Of a stretch of DNA of 64,000 bases, positions 37,833-50,100 are shown piece by piece. Made by a program: the position numbers and the translations under genes. Position 1 is the stretch's first letter; every line of letters begins with the position of its first letter. The stretch covers positions 496,001 to 560,000 of the forward strand of contig JBBELK010000162.1 of assembly GCA_037783545.1 (NCBI GenBank). The letters run 5' to 3'. Under the pieces are notes generated by a model. That model saw only the letters and a program-made list of their open reading frames with translations. It searched no databases and was not told the DNA's origin. The DNA is from Henricia sp. BOLD:AAB3569 (taxonomy: Eukaryota > Echinodermata > Asteroidea > Spinulosida > Echinasteridae).

Positions 37833-38636
37833 TATTGCGCACGTGTTTCTCATCACGTGATACACATCACGTGATTAATAGCTGGGTGCTACCCACAATT
37901 CCGTTTACGCACATACATTGAAAGATCATGCCCAAATATCACGAACACCGCACACATATTAAAGGCGACCCCACACATTGTAATATATCGCACATATATC
38001 ATGTCGAAATATCGCACATATATTTTTAACATTATATATAATATGTCAGCATTTGGCGTATATATTTTTAACATATGCATATATATGTCAAATGTTTGCA
38101 CATGTATATTTTCAACATCGCATACATATGAAAAAACATCGCACATATATATTCAAACATCGCACATGTATATCAAACATCGCACATATATTTGTGCATT
38201 ATCGAATTTGGCAACGTTTCACACGCCATAGAGGACAATCTGTTCTTATTTTCTGGGCATTAACTCTATAATTTTGGACTGACCAGAGACATTTTACTCT
38301 AAGGTAACAAAATAGAAATCAATCTAAACTTTACAGAAACTTGACAATTAACCACATATACATGTATCAATTAAATGTAAATGTCAAACTCGTCACAGCT
38401 TACATTGCTGTAAGTTTTCTAGGGGAAATTTCCCTATCAATAATTTCCATAGGCCTAACTTTCTATCTCATTACTGGATCCAGTTTCTAGCATAACATTT
38501 AATCTCAAAATCAATCTTTTACCAATTTAAGATCTGATTAATAACTTTTACACAAACCAAAATAACATCTCATTTCTAGGTCTTTGAAATGTGGACAATG
38601 GTATTTTTACAAAGGAAAAGGTAAAATGTACATACC

Positions 38637-38717
38637 TGTAACGAATAAGCAGATACATGTAGGTACAAGACTTGGTGAGTTTCACATGCACGTTTACTTG
38701 TCTGCTGCTCAATAAGG
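38637..38717. repeat. Dispersed repeat, copy 2
   Basis: Same family as 3055-3133. The surrounding 38237-39410 shows no other recognised feature. Confidence 0.7.
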
Positions 38718-39423
38718 AATGAGGCCAGCATGGTCAAAACAAAGAGCCTACACTGCGCCATGACCCCAAGGCCAGGGTATCGATCACTCAGGGTATTACC
38801 ATGGTTCTGGGTTAGACAGCGTGGGCTGAATGCCATTTAGTAAAGCGCATGTGGGAAAAACATTTTTAGGGGGCGGGGGGTTTGGAGATATTTACTGGTA
38901 GGCGCCCTACAATAATAATAAATAATAAGGCGTACACTTGCCCAAGTCTGACCTCTTTTTTTGCTCGGTCTGCAACGCGCAGCGCATCAAGTAAACCAAA
39001 AAAATAAAATAAATAAATAAATTTGTTTCATGTCTAAAATGTTAAGACCACATACACACCCCAAAGCATGAAATGACTGTTCGTACTGGTATCTCAAAGC
39101 AATTATTTTATCGGCCTTGATAATTTTTTGTTTCTCTTTCCAGGTTATGGCACGGCATATACAGTGCAAATATAACGGATATATTTAAATTCACTATCAG
39201 ACTATGGATATTTGCAATGTATTCTTTTTATTTGTGTCAGACCACATTTCCAAAAATAAAGGTATGGTACATATACCAAGCCATACACGTGTACATCAAG
39301 CCGTGTAATTGTGTACAACTTGTAGCCTACTGTATCAGCTGGGTTAGTCTCCTCGTGGAGTTGGAGAGGTTTGAAGAAACAAATAATGAATGTTTACGAG
39401 TGCTGTAGGCCTACTCTAGTACC

Positions 39424-40640
39424 CAGGGTTGTAGTCGAGGCCACAACCTCCGAGGCCAAGGCCGAGTCATGGGTCTCCGAGGCCGAGGCCAAGGCCGAGT
39501 CACAGCGTTCGGGGCCGAGGCCGAGGCCGAGGCCACAGTGTCCGAGGCCAAGGCCGAGGCCGAGGCCGGTTATATTATGTACACACACGTAACACATGTA
39601 AAAAAACAACAACTTTACACGAAGGTGCATGGTTAAAATGATTTTATTACACAAGAAAGCAAGAGCGAAATCTGGCTGTTGTGGGTTACGTACTGGCTTA
39701 TATCATGACGCATCTTACACTCCTCAAAGTACATGTTCGTTGCATTTTAGGAACATTAGGGTCTCCAGCATCTGTGTGGATAGCATTGCCCAATGGGGTC
39801 TCATTATTATCCCCCCTCTGCTAAAAATGCGCTCTACTGGAGCACTGTTGGCTGGCACACACAGAATGTTCTTGGCAAGAGCATGCAGTGATGGGTACTT
39901 ATTTTTTCCTTCACCACTGTCCTGCCAAAACGTTCAACATCCAGTCCATGTCGCTCTTCATCCCGAATGTATAATTTCTCGAGCATCCGCAGTACAGCGA
40001 AAGTTCCCTGTACCCATTGACATTAACACACGTTCAGGCACACCGTGGAGCGGAAACCAGTCCAAAGCGGGAGTTGGACTGGTTCTATAACAAGAAGACG
40101 ATGCAGTGAGTATGTGCGATGCATGGTGCAATGAAACAGCAGTGGCAGTTTATGGGTAGCGTGTTGGACCAGAAGCCAGTCTATAGCGAAAGTAGACTCG
40201 CCGACTGGTTCGCCGAGGACTAAAAGAAGTCCATAGAGTAGGATGCTAGGGACGCACGCAATGTACGTGTACATTGTACATAATTGTACGACTGTAGGCT
40301 GGGGGCAAGTCCAGTTCATTCATTCGTGCGTGCTGCACGTATTTTTTCATTTCGTTTAACACGGAGGGGAAACACAAAAGGAACCCATTACTGCAGCTTT
40401 TCGGAAGTTTTAATATGGTAATAAAATATAAAAAAATTTGAAACAGAAAACAAATTTGAATTGGTGGAAATTGGGCGGCCTCGAGCCGGCCTCTACCAGT
40501 TTCACGAGGCCGGAAAGCTCCGAGGCCAAGGCCGAGGCCGAGACCATCAACGTCCAAGGCCGAGGCCGAGGCCGAGGCCTCAAAAATCGACCTCGAGGCC
40601 GGCCTCGAGGCCGAGGCCGGCCTCGAGACCTCCAACCCTG
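39424..40640 (-). mobile_element. hAT transposon copy 2, internally deleted, keeps the 3' exon
   Basis: In element orientation it starts CAGGGTTGGAGGTCTCGAGG at 40640 and ends CTACAACCCTG at 39424. The flanks CTCTAGTACC (39414-39423) and CTATAGTACC (40641-40650) match at 9 of 10 bases, a likely target duplication. Its first about 640 bp and its GGCCTC-rich 3' end match hAT copy 1, but its middle is different: it retains the C-terminal dimerisation exon rather than the BED exon. The two copies are complementary deletion derivatives of one intron-containing hAT family. Confidence 0.9.
39724..39920 (-). CDS. hAT C-terminal dimerisation (hATC) exon
   Basis: The last exon of a hAT transposase. 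It reads KYPSLHALAKNILCVPANSA, then PVERIFSRGG and MLETLMFLKCNEHVL before a TGA at 39724-39726. These are hallmark hATC features (LA..IL.VPA.SAP.ER.FS and the ETL.FLK.N helix), the region through which hAT transposases dimerise. A plausible acceptor (TTTTGGCAG) precedes about 39920, and an in-frame stop lies just upstream, consistent with an intron boundary. Nothing upstream in this copy supplies the catalytic core, so it is not functional alone. Confidence 0.85.
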
Positions 40641-41084
40641 CTATAGTACCCCTTTCCCACTACAAAATCTCAGGGTTAACTCGGGGGTAACGGCAGTCCT
40701 AAAGCCCAGGTCACACCAACGCGCCGGATACAACAAGGATTATCCCGGATAGCCACGGACCCAGAATGACCCTCTTCCGGGGCGAATCGGGATGAAATCG
40801 TCCAGACCGTCCCCTCGACGGTGGAAAAACCCAGACACCCCCGTACCATGACGGACCCAACACGGAAACAGTACGTTTTACGAACCGTCACGGAGACTAT
40901 CAATACAGTTGCATTTTTCATTGGTTTTCACTTTTCGACAGGACTTTGTTGTGTCCGGGGTGGTAGGTGTGAACGTGTTGGGAAAATTATGCCGTATCGC
41001 CAAGCATCACACGTTGCCACTACGGATTCACTACGTAGGCCTACTGTCCCGAACCCAACACGAACCGAACACGAACCATCCCGG

Positions 41085-41493
41085 GTTGGGCTTCCATCCC
41101 GAATCACCCCGACTTTTTTAAACAGTTTAAAAAAGTCGGGGTGACCTCCCGAACCGCCCGCGATATTTTTTTCCGTACCGCCGTTTAGCGAACATTGCTT
41201 CTGATTGGTTCAACCCCCATGCATATGTTGCATATGTCTTTTGTCGATTAACTACCTCAACATAACCCCACACCATACCACACTCTTTCCTCAATTAATA
41301 GTGATTGGGCTTCCATCCCGAATCACCCCGACTTTTTTAAACAGTTTTAAAAAGTCGGGGTGACCTCCCGAATCGCGAACCGCCCGCGATATTTTTTTCC
41401 CCCATGCATATGTTGCATACTGATGTCTTTTGTCGATTAACTACCTCAACATAACCCCACACCATACCACACTCTTTCCTCAATTAATAGTGA
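41085..41493 (+). repeat. Tandem duplication of about 200 bp, each copy with a hairpin
   Basis: GGGCTTCCATCCCGAATCAC occurs at about 41089 and 41307, each followed by the hairpin CACCCCGACTTTTTTAAACA / AAAAAGTCGGGGTG, then CCGCCCGCGATATTTTTTTCC and CATGCATATGTTGCATA. The copies differ by a few bases and small indels. Confidence 0.85.
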
Positions 41494-41508
41494 AAAAAAA
41501 TTAATACG

Positions 41509-41585
41509 ACTCAAAGAAGATTCGAACCTGCAATCTCTCGATTGATAGTACTACGTCTTAACCACTAGACTACCAAACGACTCGA
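41509..41585 (-). tRNA. tRNA-like sequence, probable pseudogene
   Basis: On the minus strand, GGTAGTCTAGTGGTTAAGAC resembles box A and a D arm. A hairpin CAATCGAGAGATTG resembles a long variable arm, GGTTCGAATC is box B, and TTTTTTTT follows. The T stem pairs poorly and no anticodon can be assigned. It lies inside the inner inverted-repeat element. Confidence 0.35.
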
Positions 41586-41997
41586 CAAATCCTTATATAG
41601 AATATATGAATATTCATTTACAATGCACCAATCAAACGCCTCGATGAAGCCCCATAGCGAATATGTGGTACGGAAAAAAATATCGCGAACCGCCCAGGAC
41701 TATCCCGATTCATCCAGTACCATCCAGAACTACTCCGGAACCAAGACGAACCAACCAGGAACCAACACGGATAGGACCCCGGATCGGCAATATTTCAGTC
41801 CGGGATGGTTCGGGACCTTGGTGTGACTGGGGCTTTAACCCCGAGATATCCTGGGGCAGCGCGAGTGTTCCCACTACTCTTTTTCGCTCCGGGTTAAGGC
41901 AAAACATGTGGCCGTTACCCCGGGGTTCATTAACCCTGCCAGCGAGCAATCTCAGGGTAAAACGGCTGAACCCCTGGGTTAACACTGTAGTGGGAAA

Positions 41998-42268
41998 CCA
42001 AGCAGGCTGGCGGAATATAGCACTGCTTCATATTGATGGAGATGACATCCTTCATGACGTACGTAGCTCAGCATGGCGTTCCAGAGGCCACTGTGGTTGT
42101 ATTCCATCCAGGCCTTCTGGATGTCGGCTAGCAGGGTGACTGGCGTTTGCTTCCAGTCGTTTCGTTGTCTGGGCACAATACTCACTGCGTGGTTTACTCT
42201 GAAGGTCATGTCTGCGAGCTCCTCATCTCCGAGTATCATGCAGACCTTGCACAGGGCCCAGCGGCGTA
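41998..42268 (-). CDS. Possible exon of an unidentified gene, hemmed in by repeats
   Basis: A minus-strand frame open for about 270 bp reads well-balanced protein, including DEELADMTFRVNHAVSIVPR and TLLADIQKAWMEYNHSGLW. It has unbiased codons, unlike the repeats around it. A consensus donor (TAC|GTACGT, near 42060) would end an exon after WNAMLSY. It is cut off on one side by the MITE ending at 41997 and on the other by a CGTAGCCACGGGG repeat and poly-C tract, so it may be a stranded or captured fragment. I do not recognise the family. Confidence 0.3.
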
Positions 42269-42318
42269 GCCACGGGGAGCTTGGGGGCACGTGCACCCCC
42301 ACAAATTGTCAGTGCGCC

Positions 42319-42358
42319 CCCCCCCCCCCCCCCCCCCCCCCGCCCCCCCCCCCCCCCT
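42319..42358 (+). repeat. Poly-C tract
   Basis: About 40 bases, almost all C, with one G. It follows a GGGGGCACGTGCACCCCC palindrome (about 42283-42300). Confidence 0.9.
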
Positions 42359-42588
42359 CCCAGTGAAAAAACCTACCTACACCGCTGACAGGGCATGTTG
42401 TGCCGTCCGACCGCCACCCCTATACATGCCTTATACATGTATGTACTCATTTGTATTTACAGGTACAATATATACAATTTTTGCAAAGCATAAAAACTTG
42501 CTGAACAGAGCCAGGAATTTGAGCCTAGTTTGCCAAGTAGCAAAAACGTGAGGCATTTATTGTCATACATTAGCTGGTGCTCACATCC

Positions 42589-42866
42589 TAGATTGGTTCC
42601 CGATCGCTATAGATTGGTTCGCTTATTGCGAAAATATAGGGATCGGTAAAGGGCAGCCATGACGGGCAGAATTATGCCCATCACGTGGTTATTATTATTT
42701 TTTATTGTTTTAGTAAGTGCGCAGATTTTGCATTGACATTTGTAACTTGGCCGTGCGTGTCGAACATATTGCACGCGCAAAGACGACCAATTACAGATCA
42801 AGATGAAGCGCCCTTTTCCTGTCCTTATATTCTCCTGTGTGAAATATGTGGACGGGAACCAGTCTA
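42589..42866. repeat. MITE family member, copy 2
   Basis: Same family as 10603-10951, about 70 bp shorter by internal deletion, with TAGATTGGTTCCCGATC and GGGAACCAGTCTA ends. Confidence 0.8.
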
Positions 42867-42957
42867 CTCACATTCCAGATTAAAGATTAATCTCAGCTTA
42901 ACAAAACTTGCCAGGCCCCAAAAACATTCTGAAAACTAACTCTGAAACAAAGATGAT

Positions 42958-43212
42958 TTAGCGCCATATACGCAAGATTAACCACTCATGTGAAATCAAG
43001 TCAATAAAGTGAAATGCAAAAAGGCGCCATTTTGAGTAATATGTTTGGCATGCCTGTCGCGGATGCTGCCGTAACGTTTCGCCACAGCTCAGCTTACACC
43101 GCGATAGGCATGTCAGGGGCGCGTCTATAGTTTGCTTATAGCCTACTCAAATGGCGCATTTTCGCACTTTACTTTATTGCATAAGTGGTATATCTTGCGC
43201 CTACGGCGCTAT
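42958..43212. repeat. 255-bp MITE
   Basis: Ends TTAGCGCCATATACGCAAGA / its diverged complement, with a longer paired block containing TCAATAAAGTGAAATGC. Non-coding. Confidence 0.75.
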
Positions 43213-43509
43213 ATTATCTTCACTCCAAAGACTTACTTGGCAAGACTTTATTAGTTCCCGATTCCCAAATAAAAACATGATAAAACGTTGGCAAACATTA
43301 GCTGCACCTGTAAATCCATGGAGGTAGCACACAACAGCCTCATCAAGAGTTTTGTGATGTCTAACAGAGAAGAACTTAACCACCAAATGAAGAACTTAAC
43401 TACCAAATAATTATATTGAAGTACATTTTGATCCTTTCATGTAGTATATTTAAACAGATGTAGTGTATAAATTTAGTCGACTGAACCCAATTAGCCTTGT
43501 GCGTGTAAC

Positions 43510-43730
43510 ATATGGGTGTTTCTATAAATTAGGGGTCCAAAAGTGTGACATTTGGTGTCCCCCGTTATACACCTAATGTGTTATTTTTCGTGCAAAAATC
43601 ATTAAAATGGCTTTTAAACCATTTTGTATGAATTGTACTTTATGTACTCACTCTTTGAGATGGAAATTATTTAAAGAATGTGTCCTGAATTTACCAACAC
43701 AGGACCCCTGATTTATAGAAAGACCCATAT
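43510..43730. repeat. 220-bp MITE
   Basis: Near-perfect 29-bp terminal inverted repeats beginning ATATGGGTGTTTCTATAAAT. The interior is AT-rich. Confidence 0.85.
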
Positions 43731-44914
43731 GCATTATCACTTTCAAATGGAGGTGCAGTTTATAAAGTAACACACTACGCTTGTTGTTATTACGAAGTGC
43801 ACGCCATTGCCTAGCAGCGAACAGTCTGGTTGCTTTATAACATTCTCTGCTACGGTGAACACTGTATTGATTATGTACTTCACACCATTCGTGTGCACCA
43901 CATAGCAATACAAATTTAGTCTGGTCAAGTGGATACTACATGTGTGTATGTTATAAGGAGGTACGTCAGTACACCAGACGCTATTCATGTGCACCATGCA
44001 AAATGTTAATTGTAGTTTTTGTCAAGAACAACTATTTCAAGCTCTCACCAAACATTGCTGACTGTCCGCCAACGGCCAACGAAACTGTTCTCTTCGAGAA
44101 CTACATAGTTAGTTCAGTTGACCAGATTAATATACTGATTTGTTTATTAAACCACCGAATTGTGACATTTTATGATTGACCATCTGCAAGCAATTAGAAT
44201 GCACCTATCAATTTCTTCCCCCTCCCCTAGGCTACCCCATGTAAGAGGTGGGTATTGTCACTTTTCAAGTGACAAATTCCCCAGCACTTGGGCAAGATTT
44301 ATGCGACAAAATTATCTCGGGGTAAAGAGGGACATGTCCATTTTGCTCCGGGAAAAAAGGGGGTGGGTGGGTGGTTATGTCATTGTAGTAGACTTGATTT
44401 CAAGTCAGGGATCGCATGTAAATTTTAATTCACCAATTATGTAAGGGAATTTTTCATAATTGGTAAATTATACACAACCTGATACTTGAAATCGCATGTA
44501 CAATCACCACCCACGTACAGCTGATATCAAGAAAATGTTCTCACATGACCTCCTGCCCTGGGGCAAGAACAACGTGACATAATTCCCACCCTATTAACAA
44601 AAAAAATGCTTTCTCCTATAGATAAACAGATTAAATGCCAATTGTGTTATTTATTTGAGAAAAAAAAGAGAAAATATTGGCAAGCTAGCCTACAGAGATT
44701 TGAGCGCCATAGATAGGCCCTATAGCGGTAAACCTTTAAAATTCAGGCATAGCCTACCTTTTGTGTAAGTAATTAATGCTAACAAATTTTTTTTTTAAAA
44801 CCTAGGCCTAGGCCCTATATTTTTAAACATGCATTCAGCAGTTAATTTTCTAAAGAAATTTACTATTCTGAAATGAAATCATTTTCGTTTTTGGGAGAGG
44901 TGCAGACCAGAGGC
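43731..44914. other. Intergenic with a diverged repeat block
   Basis: 44200-44250 resembles about 10030-10080. A loose inverted pair (TTGATTTCAAGTCAGG...ACTTGAAATCGC) lies at 44394-44500. No gene was recognised. Confidence 0.4.
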
Positions 44915-45312
44915 GTGTTCAACAGCACAATACCGATATACGTATGGCAGTGTCGGTACGCTGCAACCGAAACGGCTTGTTGAACGACTGCATCCCAAAA
45001 CGTATAATCAAACATGGTTACTGTGCAAAGCACTACGGCTGCACGCTTAACTCAATTCGCAGTGGTCTTCCACAGTCGAAGAATAAACACGCTGAATGTT
45101 GAACTCCTATGAAGCAAAATATTGACTTGAAACCTTGAGGCCGTAGTCACAATTTATCGGTCCACCATTTTGGTATGGAAAGCGTACCACGTTCGAGTTG
45201 GGGTGCAATACGTATTACTATTGGGAATACCGGGCGTTCGGCTGCGTTCAACGTTTTCGGTATGCAAATACCGGCGTACGTATTGTGCTATTGATCACGT
45301 TCAAATGACGTC
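44915..45312. repeat. Probable MITE, 400 bp
   Basis: Diverged inverted ends containing CAGCACAATACCGATATACGTA and TACGTATTGTGCTATTGATC, with internal ACCGAAAAC-type pairs. The edges are uncertain. Confidence 0.4.
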
Positions 45313-45674
45313 ACTTCCTACAAATCGAAGGATGTTGTTTGCGCCAGTGACCGGGTGAATTTTGGTTTCAATGTGGGGCGATTCGCTGTTCAAAGGTAGG
45401 AAAGCGCATTTTTATGAATATATATGTCATCCCTGCATTACTAGCCCTTCGCTCAGTGTGTGCTACTGTAACTAAAACATAAATACCTTTGAGTTTTCTC
45501 CAATGAATCTGTGCTTTCCATGCCGAGTCCCGTTGCTTTGTACGTTGTGTGTCGCCATTTTTTTGCGATGGCTTGTGAGCGCATAGCAACAATATCTAAG
45601 GGGCGGGGTTAACTGGGCAATCTCGAAACTATGCATTGTGTCTCAAACAAGGAATTTCCAAGGAATTCCTTTAA

Positions 45675-46035
45675 AGGAGCGTGATCAGAGTTTCTGGAAA
45701 ATAGTTTTCGATGTAACTTACCAATATTATCAAGTAACTCCCATACACACCTCCCATGTCCCAAAAACCCGAAAACATTCGCAATTTCCAGTAAAAAATT
45801 GAACAAAACTATCGAGTATGCTTTCAGCGGATAAACGTTGATACTGGAAAATTTGTTTACAAATAATCGGTGGATTTTTGACGATATCCTCGGAAATATG
45901 CGGCCTAGAAGCGCGGGAGTTTCAGTTTCGTAATCAGAAAAATATAACGGATGTTATGATATAAAAATCTCATGACCCATAAGGTAAGTCCCGGGAAGTT
46001 ATGGGTAAAAAAAAAAGTGATCTGGTCACACTCCT
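45675..46035. repeat. TTAA-flanked MITE, 361 bp
   Basis: Ends AGGAGCGTGATC / GGTCACACTCCT, with TTAA at 45671-45674 and 46036-46039. TTAA duplication is typical of piggyBac- or Kolobok-like transposases. Its interior (TTTTTGACGATATCCTCGGA) is related to the arms of the MITE at 36498-37240. Confidence 0.75.
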
Positions 46036-46039
46036 TTAA

Positions 46040-46998
46040 GTTTTTAGAGGGTGTTGGTGCGTTAAGGTATAGGGCTAGGGGCGTTAGGGGGAGTCTTTGC
46101 CACATATCGCGCTGGGTGTAGTGACGGACTTGTGCGAGACTTACATGTATGATCTTATCGGCTCTGACTTGTGCATGATGGAATCGACTGGATTGATTTT
46201 CTATAGAGGGATTGATTTTCTATAGAGGGATTTCACCACAGATTTGCAAACTTGAACACTACTTGGCTTGCCAAGGTGCTGAAAAAGTAGTAAGCCAATA
46301 AAAAAAAGCCCTATTTTGAGGATTCATTCCCCTGAAAATATGGAGCACATAATTTGGGTGGTGCCTATAATCACCACAAAAATGAAATGACCCTTTTTAT
46401 GAAATGAGAAAAACCACATTTAAGGTCCTCGTTTGGTTAAAGCACCTGTCTGGTAAGTCAGAGGTATTATGTTTTAGTTTTCCCAAATCGCTTGAAATCA
46501 GGAAATACAGAACATTCTGGCTAGTTTGTAAATTTGGCTCATGGAATTGCATGTGGCAAATCACTGCTACTGCAATGTGTTCTTATTTTATGGTGAATAA
46601 ATCTTCTGATCACAAATGATTAGGATAATGCAGTACACATTAAACAATATTTAGAGCAAAATTAATTGCCCCACCCAGAAATTGTGACAATAAACCCATG
46701 TCAATATTTTAAATTTAAAGATTACAGATCGAGGGAATAAATACAAAACATATTTACAGATTTTTTTTTTAATATCTTTTTTTACATATTGTACAACTTT
46801 ACATTTTGAAATATTCTACATTAATAGAAGACACTTATTACAAATGATCAAGTCCCAAAAGATAAAAGAGTATCCACTTTTGCTGTTTCAAGTGTAAACA
46901 CAGCAAGAGTTGACAATGGAAGCCCCACATTCAGATAGAGAAGACCAAGGAATGTACAGTTTCCAATAGAGGATCATGTGATTCACAGTCACCAAAGT
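46040..46998. other. 3' flank of the phosphodiesterase gene
   Basis: Probably includes the 3' UTR of the gene ending at 46999. No unambiguous minus-strand AATAAA was located. No other gene was recognised. Confidence 0.4.
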
Positions 46999-47136
46999 TC
47001 AACAGAGGTTGGGTTTGCTAATCTCTGATGTGCTCTTCTTCCTCTTGCGCTGTTCGTTCAGCTCATTCCACTTTTTGCGATTTGAGCGAACGCCCTCTAG
47101 CATTGTTGTGAACATAGGTGAGACTTTTACCATTGA
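46999..47136 (-). CDS. PDE11A: PDE11-like last exon
   Basis: The acceptor TTCTTGCAG precedes [20 protein letters not shown], then [15 protein letters not shown] and a TGA. This is the final helix of the catalytic domain plus a basic tail. Confidence 0.92.
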   Translation of the reverse strand, partial: SMVKVSPMFTTMLEGVRSNRKKWNELNEQRKRKKSTSEISKPNLC

Positions 47137-50100
47137 CTGCAAGAATATACAAACAAACAAATGAGTAAGTTGAGTGATAAAATTAAACATGTTTTGTTTT
47201 ATTTTTTATTTAATTCACCAGTCAACTAGCCTATCCTACAGGGTGTACGTGTACTTAACAAGTTGACTGCCAAGCAGTTTCACAGGGCGTTCCCATTTTC
47301 TACGAGTATACTCATAGTGGCAGAATCCGGTACACCTGTTACTCCGAGTATACTCATAGTCGGCAGTCAACGTGTTAAAAAAGTAGACCCTCAGAAAAAT
47401 GTTGATGATTGAATTCTGTATTTTGTTCAGAAAATTGGCTCATATATAGTGGTAGACATAGGTTTCAAGCTAACCATGGTGTTTGGAGCCAGTTACCATG
47501 GCAACATACACTGTACGTCACACTTCGCCACTCTATAGTTTCGTTCACACAATTTGTGAAACGATGACAGGCTCATACTCTCCTTGCCGGCCTGGTGGGG
47601 CAGCTAGTGTCAGATTCACGCATCGTATACTGTGTTTTTCCGCCAATAATCCCGCATTAAGCGCGCAAATATATCCGTTCTTTTTTTTTAATATGTGACT
47701 CGTGAGTCACCATCTTCGAGTCCGAGTCATCATGGTCTAGTCCGAGTCACGAAATTTGCGACTATAGTCGGACTAGAGTCCAGGTCCTGGACTCAAATCC
47801 TACAACATTGGTAACGGATCAATAATTTTGGTGACTCGAGTCAAATCATTCCAGACAAGTGACTCGCCTCTATTCACAGAGATCAAGAAAGTCAAGACAA
47901 ATTGAGTAGGCTGTGTTTGGTCGAGTCTTGTCAAATGTGAGTTGCAATGAAAACACAGCTTTACGCAAAATGTCATTGTCCGTGCAGTTTTCGAAAAACA
48001 ATGGCAGCTCGCTGACCATACTTTAAAGGTATTGCTGCAAATGCTTTTTGAACAGTGTATCATATTTCTTGTACTTTTTGTAATAATGTACAGTTTGCAC
48101 TTGTTTGTTTCTCGAGTACACATGTACATACCAAATTGCCATCTGAACGCATCGCAAAACCCATAGACCTTGCGATCCGACTGCACAACATATGCTATCA
48201 TGAGCTGATCCCGGATTAAATGCAAGGTGTACGACCATCTTAAAGGGGCAGTGTCGTCAGTTTCACCGCGTTTTGAAATTCGGACCGAATTTGAGCCTTA
48301 GCGCATGCGCACTGCAACTTTGCCTGCGTGTTAAACTTTACCTCAGTGTACGACTGTTGGGCTTATAAAACTGCAGTTACTGGTGTTGCCGAGCTCAACG
48401 TGTACACGTACATGAACATTCCTGCAGGCCTAGCCTGCATAATGCATATTGTACGTGCGAGGCAAAGGGGGCGCGTGCGCGGTCGGCCAGGTCAAGAGTT
48501 CAGTTGCTGCTAAAAATAGGAATGGAGAATTGAGAATCAGCAAGAGGGCTCACTTCAAAAACCTAATCCTTGTACTGACGAGCCAGCCCCTTTAACTGGT
48601 GAACTTTACAATGTACTTCGTGGTACTCCTCATATACATGACAAACAAATTAAAGTGTACCTCATAGAGGGGTAGGCACACACTGTCAATGAAGCCAAGT
48701 TGCATTTGTGGGAGTTCATCCTTGCGGTTTCGATCAAACATCGTCTGTAAAATTGAATTAAAAAACCAAAATGACTAACCAATCTCTTCTCAGGTGTTCA
48801 AGGAGAAAAATCGGCAAGCAGTAGACAAGACAAATACAAAGCCAACAACGTAATCATAAGGCTTTCAGTTTTTGTACCTTGTAAAATACAGGCACAATAT
48901 CTAAATTTTCAAAATATTTATTAATAAAACAAAACAACATACAAATGGGAGCATTAAATATCTTTTTTATTTATTTATTTATACCTTTTATTAACTTTTT
49001 ATATAAGTTGCTATTGGACTTTATCGTTAATACATGTTAGACAGTTTCACACACAAATCATACATATGATTATAGAACTGAAAAATGGCTAAAAAATGCC
49101 TTGTGTACGAGTTGTCTAATCGGGCACAAAATGCAAGTTTTCCAACATTCATTGTTTTAGTCCCTCTCTCCCCAATATGGGTCTTTCCATGAAAAGGGGG
49201 CAAATTTGACAAACGAGACTATATATTTGTTTCATCTTTCCCCAATATAGGAAAAATATTAAACTGCCAGTTGTGGGTAACACATAGTATGACAACGTGC
49301 ATTTTCAAAACCTTCATGTAGAAATTTCCTATGCAATGGATGGAATTCGGACAGACTTGTTATCTGTTTAAGCTGCACACATTACATGGGAAATGTGTGG
49401 ACAGGATTTTTAAAAGCTCATGTTATCATACTATATATTTGCTATACACTTTGGGGGTTTAAGTTACCATATCTACATGTAAGAACAACTGAAAATGATT
49501 TCTACTATATTGACAGACGCATAACTACCCTGACAAAAAAAAGTTTGACCGAAAAGATCGAGGGGACTGAGATATCAGTCAGTAACGTGTCAAAGTAAAA
49601 CCACCTCTTGTGGCAAGGCTGACTGCACCATGCCTCTGTAATAGCCACTGATAAAAAGTGAGGCAGGGTGTACCACGTACTCTGCTTGAAAGGCCTTCCT
49701 GAGCTCCTGCATTTCTAGGACTGTATATGCGTGGATGTGGTAGCCATGCAGCTCATTCGATGCAGGTTATTCCACGCAGGTTGATAATGAAACAAAAAGT
49801 GCTTTTCTACGAGCCTTATCTGCACCATTCTCTCAAAAAGAGAAAATACATGTACCACATTATTCAAACAGGTCCTCTTGGACCTGGAGGAAATTACTGA
49901 AGCAAAACAGTCTTAAAAGCGATTCCAAAATGTTACAGTTGCACTGTTTGATTTTAGGCCGATTTTAGCGTCAACAATTTTAAGTTAAATTGCTATTTTT
50001 CTAGAATAGAAAAAGTTATCAGCTTTCATTTGGTACCAAGAATGGTAATAATGCCAGTCAATTAAAAACAAGAAATAATATAAGACAGGCCCTGTCTTTT

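Larger units (their letters stand above)
40700..41837. mobile_element. Inner inverted-repeat element
   Basis: Ends TAAAGCCCAGGTCACACCA / TGGTGTGACTGGGGCTTTA. The interior is rich in CCCGAACC-type words on both strands and holds the tandem duplication and the tRNA-like sequence listed separately. No transposase. Confidence 0.75.
40653..41997. mobile_element. Outer inverted-repeat element
   Basis: Ends TTTCCCACTACA / TGTAGTGGGAAA with adjacent GGGTTAA blocks. It contains a second inverted-repeat element at 40700-41837. Confidence 0.7.

Noticed and set aside
38576-38836. Minus-strand 86-codon frame
   Set aside because: It overlaps the dispersed repeat shared with 3055-3133 and shows no domain or good splice sites.
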